A stretch of DNA of 64,000 nucleotides from Streptomyces sp. R41 (lineage in GTDB: Bacteria > Actinomycetota > Actinomycetes > Streptomycetales > Streptomycetaceae): assembly GCF_041053055.1 (NCBI RefSeq), contig NZ_CP163443.1:2852001-2916000 (forward strand). Reading direction: 5' to 3'. Both the position numbers and the translations under genes were made by a program. Positions 35,467 to 44,497 of the stretch are shown here, piece by piece; within the stretch, counting starts at the first letter, position 1, and each line of letters starts with the position of its first letter. The notes beneath the pieces are model-generated. The model had not been told where the DNA came from. It saw nothing but the letters and a program-made list of their open reading frames with translations, and did no database searches.

Positions 35467-35562
35467 AGGTCATCAGATCGAAACCTCCTGGACCTGTTGC
35501 GGTGGTGGCTGTTGGGTCAGAATCTACGCGCGTCGTTGACCCTTTCCCTAGGAGCCGTAGAG

Positions 35563-37368
35563 ATGCCGTTGAACCGCCGGAAGTTCCTGAAGAAGTCCGC
35601 CGTGACGGGTGCGGGGGTCGCGCTCGCCGGGGCGGCCGCCGCTCCGGCGGCGCAGGCTGCCGAGGCAGCGGGGGTCAAGAAGTCCCCGAAGCGGTACTCG
35701 CTGACGGTCATGGGCACGACGGACCTGCACGGTCACGTGTTCAACTGGGACTACTTCAAGGACGCGGAGTACACGGACAAGGCGGGCAACGCGCAGGGTC
35801 TGGCGCGGATTTCGACGCTGGTGAACGAGATCCGCGAGGAGAAGGGCCGCTGCAACACACTGCTGCTGGACGCGGGCGACACGATCCAGGGCACTCCGCT
35901 GACGTACTACTACGCGAAGGTGGACCCGATCACCGCCAAGGGCGGTCCGGTTCACCCGATGGCGCAGGCGATGAACGCGATCGGGTTCGACGCGGCAGCG
36001 CTCGGCAACCACGAGTTCAACTACGGCATCGAGACGTTGCGGAAGTTCGAGTCGCAGTGTCACTTCCCGCTGCTGGGTGCGAACGCGCTGGACGCGAAGA
36101 CGCTGAAGCCGGCCTTTCCTCCGTACTTCATCAAGAAGTTCCATGTCGCGGGTGCCCCGCCGGTGAAGGTGGCCGTTCTCGGTCTGACGAACCCGGGTAT
36201 CGCGATCTGGGACAAGGCCTATGTTCAGGGCAAGTTGACGTTCCCGGGTCTGGAGGAGCAGGCGGCGAAGTGGGTGCCGAAGCTGCGGTCGATGGGTGCG
36301 GACGTCGTGCTCGTGTCGGCGCATTCCGGCTCGTCGGGCACCTCCTCGTACGGTGACCAGCTGCCGTACGTCGAGAATTCGGCGGCGCTGGTGGCGCAGC
36401 AGGTGCCGGGTATCGACGCGATTCTCGTCGGGCACGCGCATGTGGAGATTCCCGAGCTGAAGGTCACCAACACGGCGACCGGTAAGACGGTCGTCCTGTC
36501 GGAGCCTTTGGCGTACGCGGAGCGGTTGTCGGTCTTCGACTTCGAGCTGGTTTTCGAGAAGGGGAAGTGGCAGGTCGAGTCGGTGGCGGCGTCGGTCCGC
36601 AACTCGAACTCGGTGGCGGACGACCCGAGGATCACCAAGCTGTTGAAGGACGAGCACGACGTGGTCGTGGCGTATGTCAACCAGGTGGTCGGTACGGCGA
36701 CCGAGACGCTGACGACGGTGGAGGCGCGGTACAAGGACGCCCCGATCATCGATCTGATCACCAAGGTGCAGGAGGACGTGGTCAAGGCGGCGTTGGCGGG
36801 CACGTCGTACGCGTCGCTGCCGGTGATCGCACAGGCGTCGCCGTTCTCGCGTACGTCGGAGATTCCGGCCGGCGATGTGACGATCCGGGATCTGTCGAGC
36901 CTGTACGTGTACGACAACACACTGGTCGCGAAGGTGATGACGGGGGCGCAGATCCGGGCGTACCTGGAGTACTCGGCGAACTACTTCGTGCAGACGGCGG
37001 CGGGCGCGGCGATCGACGTGGAGAAGCTGACGAACGCGAACAACCGTCCGGACTACAACTACGACTACGTGTCGGGGCTGCGGTACGACATCGACATCGC
37101 GCAGGCGGAGGGTTCGCGGATCAAGAACCTGACCTACGACGGTGCGGCGCTGGACGACGCGCAGCAGTTCGTGCTGGCGGTGAACAACTACCGGGCCAAT
37201 GGCGGTGGCGCCTTCCCGCATGTCGCTTCGGCCACCGAGGTGTGGGCGGAGTCGACGGAGATCCGTACGCGGATCGCCGAGTGGGTGACCGCGAAGGGCA
37301 CGCTCGATCCGAAGGAGTTCGCTTCGGTGGACTGGAAGCTGACGCGGGACGGTACGCCCGTCTTCTAA
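35563..37368 (+). CDS. Tat-exported bifunctional metallophosphatase/5'-nucleotidase
   Basis: 601 residues. The twin-arginine signal NRRKFLKK (residues 4-11) is followed by a Gly/Ala segment ending AAQAAEA. The metallophosphatase domain has MGTTDLHGH, LDAGDTIQGTPL, LGNHEFNYG and GHAHVEIP (metal ligands). The C-terminal nucleotide-binding domain has the usual VAKVMTGAQIRAYLEYSAN and FVLAVNNYRANGGGAFP. It should hydrolyse extracellular nucleotides or cyclic nucleotides for phosphate or nucleoside recovery. ATG 35563 follows AGGAG at 8 nt. Its stop codon lies within a duplicated segment shared with the convergent SGNH gene. Confidence 0.93.
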   Translation: MPLNRRKFLKKSAVTGAGVALAGAAAAPAAQAAEAAGVKKSPKRYSLTVMGTTDLHGHVFNWDYFKDAEYTDKAGNAQGLARISTLVNEIREEKGRCNTLLLDAGDTIQGTPLTYYYAKVDPITAKGGPVHPMAQAMNAIGFDAAALGNHEFNYGIETLRKFESQCHFPLLGANALDAKTLKPAFPPYFIKKFHVAGAPPVKVAVLGLTNPGIAIWDKAYVQGKLTFPGLEEQAAKWVPKLRSMGADVVLVSAHSGSSGTSSYGDQLPYVENSAALVAQQVPGIDAILVGHAHVEIPELKVTNTATGKTVVLSEPLAYAERLSVFDFELVFEKGKWQVESVAASVRNSNSVADDPRITKLLKDEHDVVVAYVNQVVGTATETLTTVEARYKDAPIIDLITKVQEDVVKAALAGTSYASLPVIAQASPFSRTSEIPAGDVTIRDLSSLYVYDNTLVAKVMTGAQIRAYLEYSANYFVQTAAGAAIDVEKLTNANNRPDYNYDYVSGLRYDIDIAQAEGSRIKNLTYDGAALDDAQQFVLAVNNYRANGGGAFPHVASATEVWAESTEIRTRIAEWVTAKGTLDPKEFASVDWKLTRDGTPVF

Positions 37369-37432
37369 AGATCCAGTAGCTCCGTCCAGAGCTGTCCGTC
37401 CAGCTGGAGCTGTCCGTCTTCTAAAGATCCAG
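37358..37432. repeat. Duplicated junction of two convergent stop codons
   Basis: CCGTCTTCTAAAGATCCAG occurs at 37358-37376 and 37414-37432. In this segment TAA (plus) and CTA (stop of a minus gene) overlap. The left copy supplies the stop of the 5'-nucleotidase (37366-37368) and the right copy the stop of the SGNH hydrolase (37421-37423). The 37 bp between the copies contain further partial repeats (GTCCGTCCAG). Confidence 0.9.
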
Positions 37433-38617
37433 CAGGGATACGTCCACGGCGTCGGCGATGGCTTTCGCGCCGGCGTCGTTGACGTGGAGGCCGTCGCCGC
37501 TGTTGAACTCGTCACGGATCCGGTCGGGTCGCTCCGGGTCCGCGACGGCGGCGGCGATGTCGACGATCGCGTCGAAGGGGTGCTCGTCGCCGAGCAGCCA
37601 GGCGTTGACCGCGCCGCGGACGGCTTGGCCCGTCTCGCTGTCGTAGCCCTCGTACACGGTGCCGCGGTAGGGGCCGATGGTGGAGCCGATGACGGTGAGT
37701 CCGGCGGTGTGGAGGCGGTCGGCGAGGGCGGTGAGTCCGGCGGTGAACGCGTCGGCGGTGGGGAGTGAGCCGGGTTCGGGGTAGGAGATGGCTCCGGGCA
37801 GGCCGAAGTCGTTGAGTCCCGTGTGCACGAGGACATGGCTCACGCCCGGGACGCCGAGAACGTCACGTTCGATGCGTGCCAGCAGGTGTTCGCCGATCTC
37901 GTCGGTGAGCAGGCGGTTGCCGGAGATGCCGTGGTTGACGATCCAGCCGTGGGTGAGGCGGCGGCTGAGCTGGGCGGGGAAGCTGCTGTCGGTGCCGGGG
38001 GTGGTGGCCTGGCCTTCGATCCAGGAGTCTCCGAAGGCGACGGCGATTCGGGTGTCTTCCGCCGCGAGGACGTCGACACCGGTGATGAGGTGCCCGGTCG
38101 TCAGTTCTTCGGCGTCCTTGAGGACTTCGGCGCCGAGCTGGTCGCCGGGGGCGGCGTATCCGATGTCGTACGGCACGGCGGAGTAGGTGGTGAGTCCGGT
38201 GTCCGCGGGCAGATGGAGGCTGAGGACGATCTCCTCCCCCGCGCTGACGGCCTGCTCGACGGTGTCGCTGACGATCTCCTCGCCGGCGGGGATGGTGACG
38301 CTCGCGGCGCCCGCGAAGAGCAGGGCGGTGTCCGTCGCGGGGTCGATGCCGCTGTCCTGGGTGCGTCCGGCGATGTGTGCTCCGGCGATGTCCAGGGGTT
38401 CTTTTCCGTAGCGGTTGCTCAGTCGCACCCGCAAGGCCGCGCCGCCGCCGGCCAGTCGCAGGGCCTGGCGTACGGTCTGGCCGGCGAAGCGGCGGGGTTC
38501 GAAGAGGTGGAACGTCTCGTACGGGTCGATGACGGCGGAGCGGTGCGCGGCGATCCACGTGGTGGTCATGCCGGGCCCAACGTCGTCGCCGTCGGGCTGC
38601 TTCCGCTCCCGCCGCAT
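37421..38617 (-). CDS. SGNH/GDSL-type hydrolase
   Basis: 398 residues. Block I is VAFGDSWIEG, with GIxGNR in NHGISGNRLL (block II), LVHTGLNDFG (block III, N) and a C-terminal DGLHVNDAGAKAIA (block V, Asp-x-x-His). The N-terminal 160 residues are a beta-sandwich-like extension. It is a secretory-type fold but has no signal peptide, so it is probably an intracellular esterase. ATG 38617 follows GAGGGA at 9 nt and lies 3 bp after the stop of the N-hydroxylase, implying coupling; ATG 38569 is an alternative. It is the third gene of the decarboxylase operon. Confidence 0.88.
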   Translation of the reverse strand: MRRERKQPDGDDVGPGMTTTWIAAHRSAVIDPYETFHLFEPRRFAGQTVRQALRLAGGGAALRVRLSNRYGKEPLDIAGAHIAGRTQDSGIDPATDTALLFAGAASVTIPAGEEIVSDTVEQAVSAGEEIVLSLHLPADTGLTTYSAVPYDIGYAAPGDQLGAEVLKDAEELTTGHLITGVDVLAAEDTRIAVAFGDSWIEGQATTPGTDSSFPAQLSRRLTHGWIVNHGISGNRLLTDEIGEHLLARIERDVLGVPGVSHVLVHTGLNDFGLPGAISYPEPGSLPTADAFTAGLTALADRLHTAGLTVIGSTIGPYRGTVYEGYDSETGQAVRGAVNAWLLGDEHPFDAIVDIAAAVADPERPDRIRDEFNSGDGLHVNDAGAKAIADAVDVSLLDL

Positions 38618-38620
38618 TTC

Positions 38621-40042
38621 TTACCGTCCCTCGACGAGGGGCGTCAGTGTCCGGGTCGTCTGGCGTGCGGGTGGGACCTGCGGATGCGGTTCGAGTCCGA
38701 AGGTGGTGAAGGCGGTTCGGCCGGGCAGCGGGTAGGGGTCCTTGCCGGTGAGGGAGTTGAGGATGGTGGCGCTGCGCCAGGCGGCGAGGCCGAGGTCGGG
38801 GGCGCCGACGCCGTGGGTGTGGAGTTCGGCGTTCTGGACGTAGACGTGGCCGGCGACGGAGGGGTCGAGGACGAGGCGGAACTGGTCGTCGATGCGGGGG
38901 CGTTCGCTGCTGTCGCGGTGCAGGTAGGGGTCGAGTCCGGCGAGGATTTGTCCGAGGGGGCGTTCGCGGTAGCCGGTGGCGAGGACGACGGCGTCGGTGG
39001 TGAGGCGGGAGCGGGCGCCCTGCTGGCCGTGTTCTAGGTGGAGTTCGACCTTGGTGGTGGCGACGCGGCCCGCGGTGCGGACGGTGACGGCGGGGGTGAG
39101 GACGGCGTCGGGCCAGCCGCCGTGCAGGGTGCGGCGGTAGAGCTCGTCGTGGATGGCGGCGATGGTGTCGGCGTCGATGCCTTTGTGGAGCTGCCATTGG
39201 GCGGCGACGAGCCGGTCGCGGACGGGTTCGGTGAGGGCGTGGAAGTAGCGGGTGTAGTCGGGGGTGAAGTGTTCCAGGCCGAGTTTGGAGTACTCCATGG
39301 GTGCGAACGCTTCGGTGCGGGCGAGCCAGTGGATCTTCTCGCGGCCCGAGGGGCGGTTGCGCAGGAGGTCGAGGAAGACTTCGGCGCCGGACTGCCCCGC
39401 GCCGATGACGGTGATGTGTTCGGCGGTGAGGAACTGTTCGCGGTGTTTGAGGTAGTCCGCGGCGTGGATGACGGGCACGCCGGGGGCGTCGACGAGGGGT
39501 TTGAGCGGTTCGGGGATGTGGGGGGCGGTGCCCACGCCGAGGACGATGTTGCGGGTGTAGGAGCGGCCGAGGGATTCGGCTTCTCCGTCGGTGTCGAGTT
39601 GGGTGAAGTCGACTTCGAACAGGGCGCGTTCGGGGTTCCAGCGGACGGCGTCGACCTGGTGGCCGAAGTGGAGTCCGGGGATGCTGTCGGCGACCCAGCG
39701 GCAGTAGGCGTCGTATTCGGCGCGCTGGATGTGGAAGCGCTCGGCGAAGTAGAAGGGGAAGAGGCGTTCGCGGGCTTTGAGGTAGTTGAGGAACGACCAC
39801 TGGTTCACGGGGTCGGCGAGGGTCACCAGGTCGGCGAGGAAGGGGACTTGGAGGGTGGCGCCGTCGATGAGGAGGCCGGGGTGCCAGTCGAAGCCGGGGC
39901 GTTGTTCGTAGAAGACGGTGTCGAGTTCGACGAGGGGGTGGGCGAGGGCGGCGAGGGAGAGGTTGAAGGGGCCGATGCCGATGCCCACCAGGTCGCGGGG
40001 TGCTTCGGCGGCGGGGCGTGGAGGGGTGGGCGTCGGGCTCAT
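38621..40042 (-). CDS. Lysine/ornithine/diamine N-monooxygenase (siderophore type)
   Basis: 473 residues. FAD site GIGIGPFNLSLAAL, substrate region PGFDWHPGLLIDGATLQVPF, FLADLVTLADPVNQWSFLNYL, NADPH site VIGAGQSGAEVFLDLL and the C-terminal VVLATGYRERPL match flavin N-hydroxylases that make hydroxamate precursors. The start overlaps the decarboxylase stop (ATGA), so the two are translationally coupled. Together they suggest decarboxylation of lysine or ornithine and N-hydroxylation of the diamine. No siderophore synthetase is encoded in the window. Confidence 0.92.
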   Translation of the reverse strand: MSPTPTPPRPAAEAPRDLVGIGIGPFNLSLAALAHPLVELDTVFYEQRPGFDWHPGLLIDGATLQVPFLADLVTLADPVNQWSFLNYLKARERLFPFYFAERFHIQRAEYDAYCRWVADSIPGLHFGHQVDAVRWNPERALFEVDFTQLDTDGEAESLGRSYTRNIVLGVGTAPHIPEPLKPLVDAPGVPVIHAADYLKHREQFLTAEHITVIGAGQSGAEVFLDLLRNRPSGREKIHWLARTEAFAPMEYSKLGLEHFTPDYTRYFHALTEPVRDRLVAAQWQLHKGIDADTIAAIHDELYRRTLHGGWPDAVLTPAVTVRTAGRVATTKVELHLEHGQQGARSRLTTDAVVLATGYRERPLGQILAGLDPYLHRDSSERPRIDDQFRLVLDPSVAGHVYVQNAELHTHGVGAPDLGLAAWRSATILNSLTGKDPYPLPGRTAFTTFGLEPHPQVPPARQTTRTLTPLVEGR

Positions 40043-41490
40043 CGTGGTGTGTGTCCTTCCACCAGTTTCAGGAGCGCGGCCAGGTCGCCCGGCCGGGTGT
40101 GAGGGTTGAGGAGGGTGGCTTTGAGCCAGAGGCGGCCGTCGAGCGCGGCGCGGCCGAGGACGGCGCGGCCTTCGTGCAGGAGGGTGCGGCGTACGGCGGC
40201 GACGGTGTCGTCGGTGGCCCCGGCGGGCCGGAACAGGACGGTGCTGATGACCGGCCGGTCGTAGAGCTCGAAGCCGGGGTGGGCGGCTGTCAGGTCGGCC
40301 AAGTCCTGGGCGTGGGCGCAGACTTGGTCGACGAGGGCGCCGAGGCCGTCCCTGCCCAGGGTTTTGAGGGTGACGGCGATTTTGAGGATGTCGGGGCGCC
40401 GGGTGGTGCGCAGGGAGCGGCCGAGGAGGTCGGGTAGGCCTGCCTCGGTGTCGTCGTCGGCGTTGAGGTAGTCGGCGCGGTGTTCCAGTACGGCGAGGTC
40501 GCTCGCGTCGCGTACCGCGAGGAGCCCGGCGGCGGCCGGCTGCCAGCCGAGTTTGTGCAGGTCGAGGGTGACGGTGTGGGCGCGGTCGAGTCCGTCGAGT
40601 CGGGCGCGGAGCCGGTCGCTGAAGAGGAGGCCTCCGCCGTAGGCGGCGTCGATGTGGAGGCGGGCGCCGTGGGTGGCGCACAGGTCGGCGATGTCGGGCA
40701 GCGGGTCGATGAGTCCGGCGTCGGTGGTTCCGGCCGTGGCGGCGACGAGGAGCGGGCCGTGCAGCTCGGTGAGGGCCTCGTCGAGGGCGGCCGGGTCCAT
40801 CGTTCCTGCGGGGGCGGGGACGACGACGGGGTCGGGCAGGCCGAGCAGCCAGGCGGCGCGGTGCAGGGAGTGGTGGGCGTTGGCTCCGCGGACGAGCTGT
40901 ACGCCGCCGTGGGCTTCGCGGGCGAGGAGGAGGGCGAGTTGGTTGGACTCGGTGCCGCCGGTGGTGACGAGGGCGGCGCCCTCTTTTCGTGGCTCGTTCG
41001 CCCTTGCGTAGACCTCCGCGGCCAGAGCTGTGGTCACGAGGGCCTCCAGCTCCGAGGCTGCCGGTGCCTGGTCCCAGGAGTCGAGGGACGGGTTGAGGGC
41101 GGAGGCGGCGAGGTCGGCGGCGGTGGCGACGGCGAGGGGTGGGCAGTGCAGGTGGGCCGCGCAGAGCGGGTCCGCGGGGTCGGCGGCGCCCTCGGCGAGG
41201 GCCCGCACGAGGACGCGCAGGGCGTCTTCGCTGCCTTGCGGGGGCAGTACGTCGCCGGCCGCGTCCCGGACGCGCCGTGCCACTGCCTCGGGCCCTCCGG
41301 CGGGCAGCGGTCCCCCGCGTGCCGCGCCGCCGTCCTGGAGTGCGTCGAGGACGGTGTCGAGCAACGGCCGCAGTGCGCTGGGGCCTTCGGGGCCTGAGGC
41401 GAGGCTGGTCCGGGGAAGAGCGGGTGCGTTCCCGTGTCGTTCGGTGCGTGCTCGCGCTTCCTCGAGGTCGCCTGGGGGCGGCGTGCTCAT
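40039..41490 (-). CDS. PLP-dependent group II amino acid decarboxylase
   Basis: 483 residues. HLHCPPLAVATAADLAASAL, NPSLDSWDQAPAASELE, TTGGTESNQLALLLARE, HIDAAYGGG and the Schiff-base lysine in TLDLHKLGWQP are hallmarks of the DDC/diaminobutyrate-decarboxylase family (includes DesA-like lysine decarboxylases). It would supply a diamine for the coupled N-monooxygenase. ATG 41490 follows GGAGGA at 5 nt. First gene of a three-gene operon. Confidence 0.9.
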   Translation of the reverse strand: MSTPPPGDLEEARARTERHGNAPALPRTSLASGPEGPSALRPLLDTVLDALQDGGAARGGPLPAGGPEAVARRVRDAAGDVLPPQGSEDALRVLVRALAEGAADPADPLCAAHLHCPPLAVATAADLAASALNPSLDSWDQAPAASELEALVTTALAAEVYARANEPRKEGAALVTTGGTESNQLALLLAREAHGGVQLVRGANAHHSLHRAAWLLGLPDPVVVPAPAGTMDPAALDEALTELHGPLLVAATAGTTDAGLIDPLPDIADLCATHGARLHIDAAYGGGLLFSDRLRARLDGLDRAHTVTLDLHKLGWQPAAAGLLAVRDASDLAVLEHRADYLNADDDTEAGLPDLLGRSLRTTRRPDILKIAVTLKTLGRDGLGALVDQVCAHAQDLADLTAAHPGFELYDRPVISTVLFRPAGATDDTVAAVRRTLLHEGRAVLGRAALDGRLWLKATLLNPHTRPGDLAALLKLVEGHTPR

Positions 41491-41853
41491 GGGTGTCCTC
41501 CGGTGGGCGCGCGGCAGGGGGAATCCAAGCGTGTACGCATTTAGGGTCGGCGCGCCCGTATAGACAACGATCCGACCCAAAAGGGGGTACTGCCGTGCGG
41601 AGGAAACGTGTTGGGGCGGCGGAGGTGCTAGGTGTCGTGGGTGCGGGGCCCTTCGGCGGCTGGGGGTGGGATTTCGCCCCCTCCGCCCCTGCCCTCCCCC
41701 ACTCTCGGCTTCGCTCGAGCGGGGGGACCCCATCGTCCCTGGGGGGCTGCGCCCCCAGACCCCCGCTAAAAGATCGCGCAGTTCCCCGCGCCCCTTTTCA
41801 GGGGCGCGGGGAACTGCGCGACCAGCCCGGGTAGGGCGGTGGGGGCGAAAAAC
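41491..41853. repeat. Intergenic dispersed-repeat block and terminator between pepN and the decarboxylase operon
   Basis: No gene is seen in this 363-bp gap. Near the decarboxylase lies an inverted repeat GGGTCGG (41543-41549)/CCGACCC (41572-41578). 41696-41770 is the streptomycete dispersed type (CTCGGCTTCGCTCGAGCGGG, then GGGGGGCTGCGCCCCCAGA). 41774-41821 is a 21-bp perfect hairpin (arm includes CGCAGTTCCCCGCGCCCC, loop TTTTCA), probably the pepN terminator. Confidence 0.8.
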
Positions 41854-44343
41854 CTACGCCTGGCGTACCCGCAACGCCCTTGTCAGGTCGTCGAGTTGGT
41901 CGGCGAGCTTGCGGCGCAGGGCCGGGATGGGGTCGGCGTCGCGCAGGCAGGTCTCGCCGAGGGTGAGGGTCTCGGCGGAGATGGCGTGGACGGGAAAGGC
42001 CCAGCGGCCCGCGGCTTCGGCGATGGCGGGGCCGCGGCGGGCGGCGACGGCCACGGCGTCGGGCCAGAAGCGCTCGACGTACTCGCGGACGAGGTCGGCC
42101 TGTTCGGGCTGCCAGAAGCCCTGGGCGGTGGCGGTGAAGAGGTAGTTGGAGAGGTCGTCGGTCGAGAACATCGCCTCCCACGCCGTCCGCTTGGCCTCGG
42201 GGTCGGGCAGCGCGGCATGACAGCGGGCGGCGCCTTCCTGGCCGGTGGCGCTGGGGTCCTGGACGAGTTCGGCGTCGATGACGGCGTCGTCGACGGCGCC
42301 GAGGACGGCGAGCCGCCCGAGGATGCGCCAGCGCAGCTCGGGGTCGAGCTCGGGGCCGCCGGGGACGGTGCCTTCGGAGAACCAGGCGCTGATGGTGTCG
42401 GGGTGGGCGGCGACGTCGATGAAGTGGCGTACGGCGGTGAGGCGCAGGCCGGGGTGGGAGCCGTCCTCGGTGCGGCGGATGAGGTCGCGGCACAGGGCGG
42501 TGAGGGTGGCGAGGGCGGTGGGGCGGTCCTCGGGGGCCAGGTAGCGGTCGGCGACGTGGGCGGCCGCGAAGGACAGGACGCCTTGGACGAGAGCGAGGTC
42601 GGTCTCGTGCGGGAGGTGGGCGCGGGCGGCGTCGATGTAGGCCATGGCGGGCAGTTCGCCGTCGCGTACGGCGTCGCGCAGGGCGTTCCAGACGACGGCG
42701 CGGGTGAGCGGGTCGGGCAGGCCGGAGAGGGTCGCGCTGACGGTCTCGAAGGACTCGGGGTCGAAGCGGACCTTCGCGTAGGACAGGTCGCCGTCGTTGA
42801 GGAGGAGCAGGGCGGGGCGCATGCCGATCGCCGTCGGTTCGGCCTGCGGTACGTCGACGTCGAGGCGCTCGCGCAGGGTGAGGCGGCCCTCGCCGGTGAG
42901 GTCCTGGTCGTAGAGGCCGACGGCGATGCGGTGCGGGCGGCTGCCGTCGTGCCGCACGGTGAGGGTGTGGGTGCCGTCGGCCGCCGCGGTGATCGTGGGG
43001 GTGAGGGTGTCGACACCGGTGGTGCGCAGCCAGGCGTCGGCCCAGGCGTGCACATCGCGCTCGGTGGCGGAGGCGAGGTTGTCGATGAAGTCGGCGAGGG
43101 TGGCGTTGGCGAACTTGTGGCGGGCGAAGTGGGTGTTGATGCCGGCGAGGAAGTCCTTCTCGCCGAGCCAGGCCACCAGTTGACGCAGCGCGGAGGCGCC
43201 CTTGGCGTAGGAGATGCCGTCGAAGTTGAGCATGGCGGACGCGGTGTCGGGGACGGCGTCCGGGTCGGGGGCGACGGGGTGGGTGGAGGGGCGCTGGTCG
43301 GCGTCGTAGCCCCAGGATTTGCGGGCGACGCCGAAGTCGGTCCAGGTGTCGGTGAAGCGGGTGGCTTCGGTGAGGGTCTGGTAGCCCATGTACTCGGCGA
43401 AGGACTCGTTCAGCCAGATGTCGTCCCACCAGCGCAGGGTGACGAGGTCGCCGAACCACATGTGGGCCATTTCGTGCGCGATGACCATGGCGCGGGTCTG
43501 CCGCTCGGTGTCGGTGACGGCGGAGCGGTAGATGAACTCGTCGCGGAAGGTGACGAGCCCGGGGTTCTCCATGGCGCCGGCGTTGAACTCGGGGACGAAC
43601 GCCTGGTCGTAGGAGTCGAAGGGGTAGGGCTCGTCGAACTTCTCGTGGTAGCGGTCGAAGCAGGCGCGGGTGACGTCGAGGATCTCGTCGGCGTCGGCGT
43701 CCATGTGGGGGGCCAGGGAGCGGCGGCAGTGGATGCCGAAGGGCAGTCCGCGGTGTTCGGTGCGCACGGAGTGCCAGGGGCCGGCGGCGACGGCGACCAG
43801 GTAGGTGGAGATCAGTGGGGTGGGCGCGGCCTTCCAGCGGCCCTGACCGAGGTGTTCGGTGACGCCGTTGGCGAGGACGGTCCAGCCGTCGGGGGCGGTG
43901 ACGGACAGGTCGAAGACGGCCTTCAGGTCGGGCTGGTCGAAGGCGGCGAAGACGCGCTGGACGTCTTCCATGAACAGCTGGGTGTAGAGGTAGGTCTCGC
44001 CGTCGGTGGGGTCGGTGAAGCGGTGCATGCCTTCGCCGGTGCGGGAGTAGCGCATGGCGGCGTCGACGCGCAGTTGGTGCTCGCCCGCGGTCAGTCCCTT
44101 GAGCGGCAGCCGGTTCTCGACGAGGGTCTCGGGGTCGAGGGGCTGCCCGTCGAGGGTGACGGAGCGCAGTTCGGCGGGCTTCAGCTCGACGAAGGTGTCC
44201 GCGTCGGCGCGGACGGTGAACCGGATGACGGTCAGGGAGTCGAAGGTCTCGTCCCCGCGGGTCAGGTCGAGTTCGATCCCGTAGTGGTGGACGTCGAGGA
44301 GCTTGGCACGGGTCTGCGCTTCGTCGCGCGTCAGTACGGACAT
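41854..44343 (-). CDS. pepN: Aminopeptidase N (M1 family)
   Basis: 829 residues. Exopeptidase motif GAMENPGLVTF, zinc site HEMAHMWFGDLVTLRWWDDI followed by WLNESFAEY (HExxH-x18-E), and the helical ERAP-like C domain are present. It removes N-terminal residues from peptides in the cytosol; there is no signal. Length is close to known streptomycete PepN. It begins 142 bp after the receiver-protein gene stop on the same strand. Confidence 0.96.
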   Translation of the reverse strand: MSVLTRDEAQTRAKLLDVHHYGIELDLTRGDETFDSLTVIRFTVRADADTFVELKPAELRSVTLDGQPLDPETLVENRLPLKGLTAGEHQLRVDAAMRYSRTGEGMHRFTDPTDGETYLYTQLFMEDVQRVFAAFDQPDLKAVFDLSVTAPDGWTVLANGVTEHLGQGRWKAAPTPLISTYLVAVAAGPWHSVRTEHRGLPFGIHCRRSLAPHMDADADEILDVTRACFDRYHEKFDEPYPFDSYDQAFVPEFNAGAMENPGLVTFRDEFIYRSAVTDTERQTRAMVIAHEMAHMWFGDLVTLRWWDDIWLNESFAEYMGYQTLTEATRFTDTWTDFGVARKSWGYDADQRPSTHPVAPDPDAVPDTASAMLNFDGISYAKGASALRQLVAWLGEKDFLAGINTHFARHKFANATLADFIDNLASATERDVHAWADAWLRTTGVDTLTPTITAAADGTHTLTVRHDGSRPHRIAVGLYDQDLTGEGRLTLRERLDVDVPQAEPTAIGMRPALLLLNDGDLSYAKVRFDPESFETVSATLSGLPDPLTRAVVWNALRDAVRDGELPAMAYIDAARAHLPHETDLALVQGVLSFAAAHVADRYLAPEDRPTALATLTALCRDLIRRTEDGSHPGLRLTAVRHFIDVAAHPDTISAWFSEGTVPGGPELDPELRWRILGRLAVLGAVDDAVIDAELVQDPSATGQEGAARCHAALPDPEAKRTAWEAMFSTDDLSNYLFTATAQGFWQPEQADLVREYVERFWPDAVAVAARRGPAIAEAAGRWAFPVHAISAETLTLGETCLRDADPIPALRRKLADQLDDLTRALRVRQA

Positions 44344-44425
44344 GGGGACATGCTGCCTGATGCCGCTGACAGGGCACAGAGGTGGCCCGGTACGGGCTTT
44401 ATGTCCCGCGGCGGTTACGGGGGCA

Positions 44426-44497
44426 GGTACCCGTCGGCCAGGGGGCGCGTGTACCCGTCGGCCACCGGGCGCGGGATCCGTCGGCTATGGGGTGCGG
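44426..44497. repeat. Three 24-bp tandem units at a stop codon
   Basis: Units start at 44426, 44450 and 44474, sharing ACCCGTCGGCCA and GGGCGCG (the last one as ATCCGTCGGCTA). The last contains the stop of the receiver protein (CTA at 44485-44487); the others lie downstream of it. Confidence 0.85.

Noticed and set aside
38569..38617. ATG 38569 as the start of the SGNH hydrolase
   Set aside because: Conserved sequence begins there, but no ribosome site precedes it, whereas ATG 38617 has GAGGGA at 9 nt and couples to the upstream stop; kept as an alternative only.
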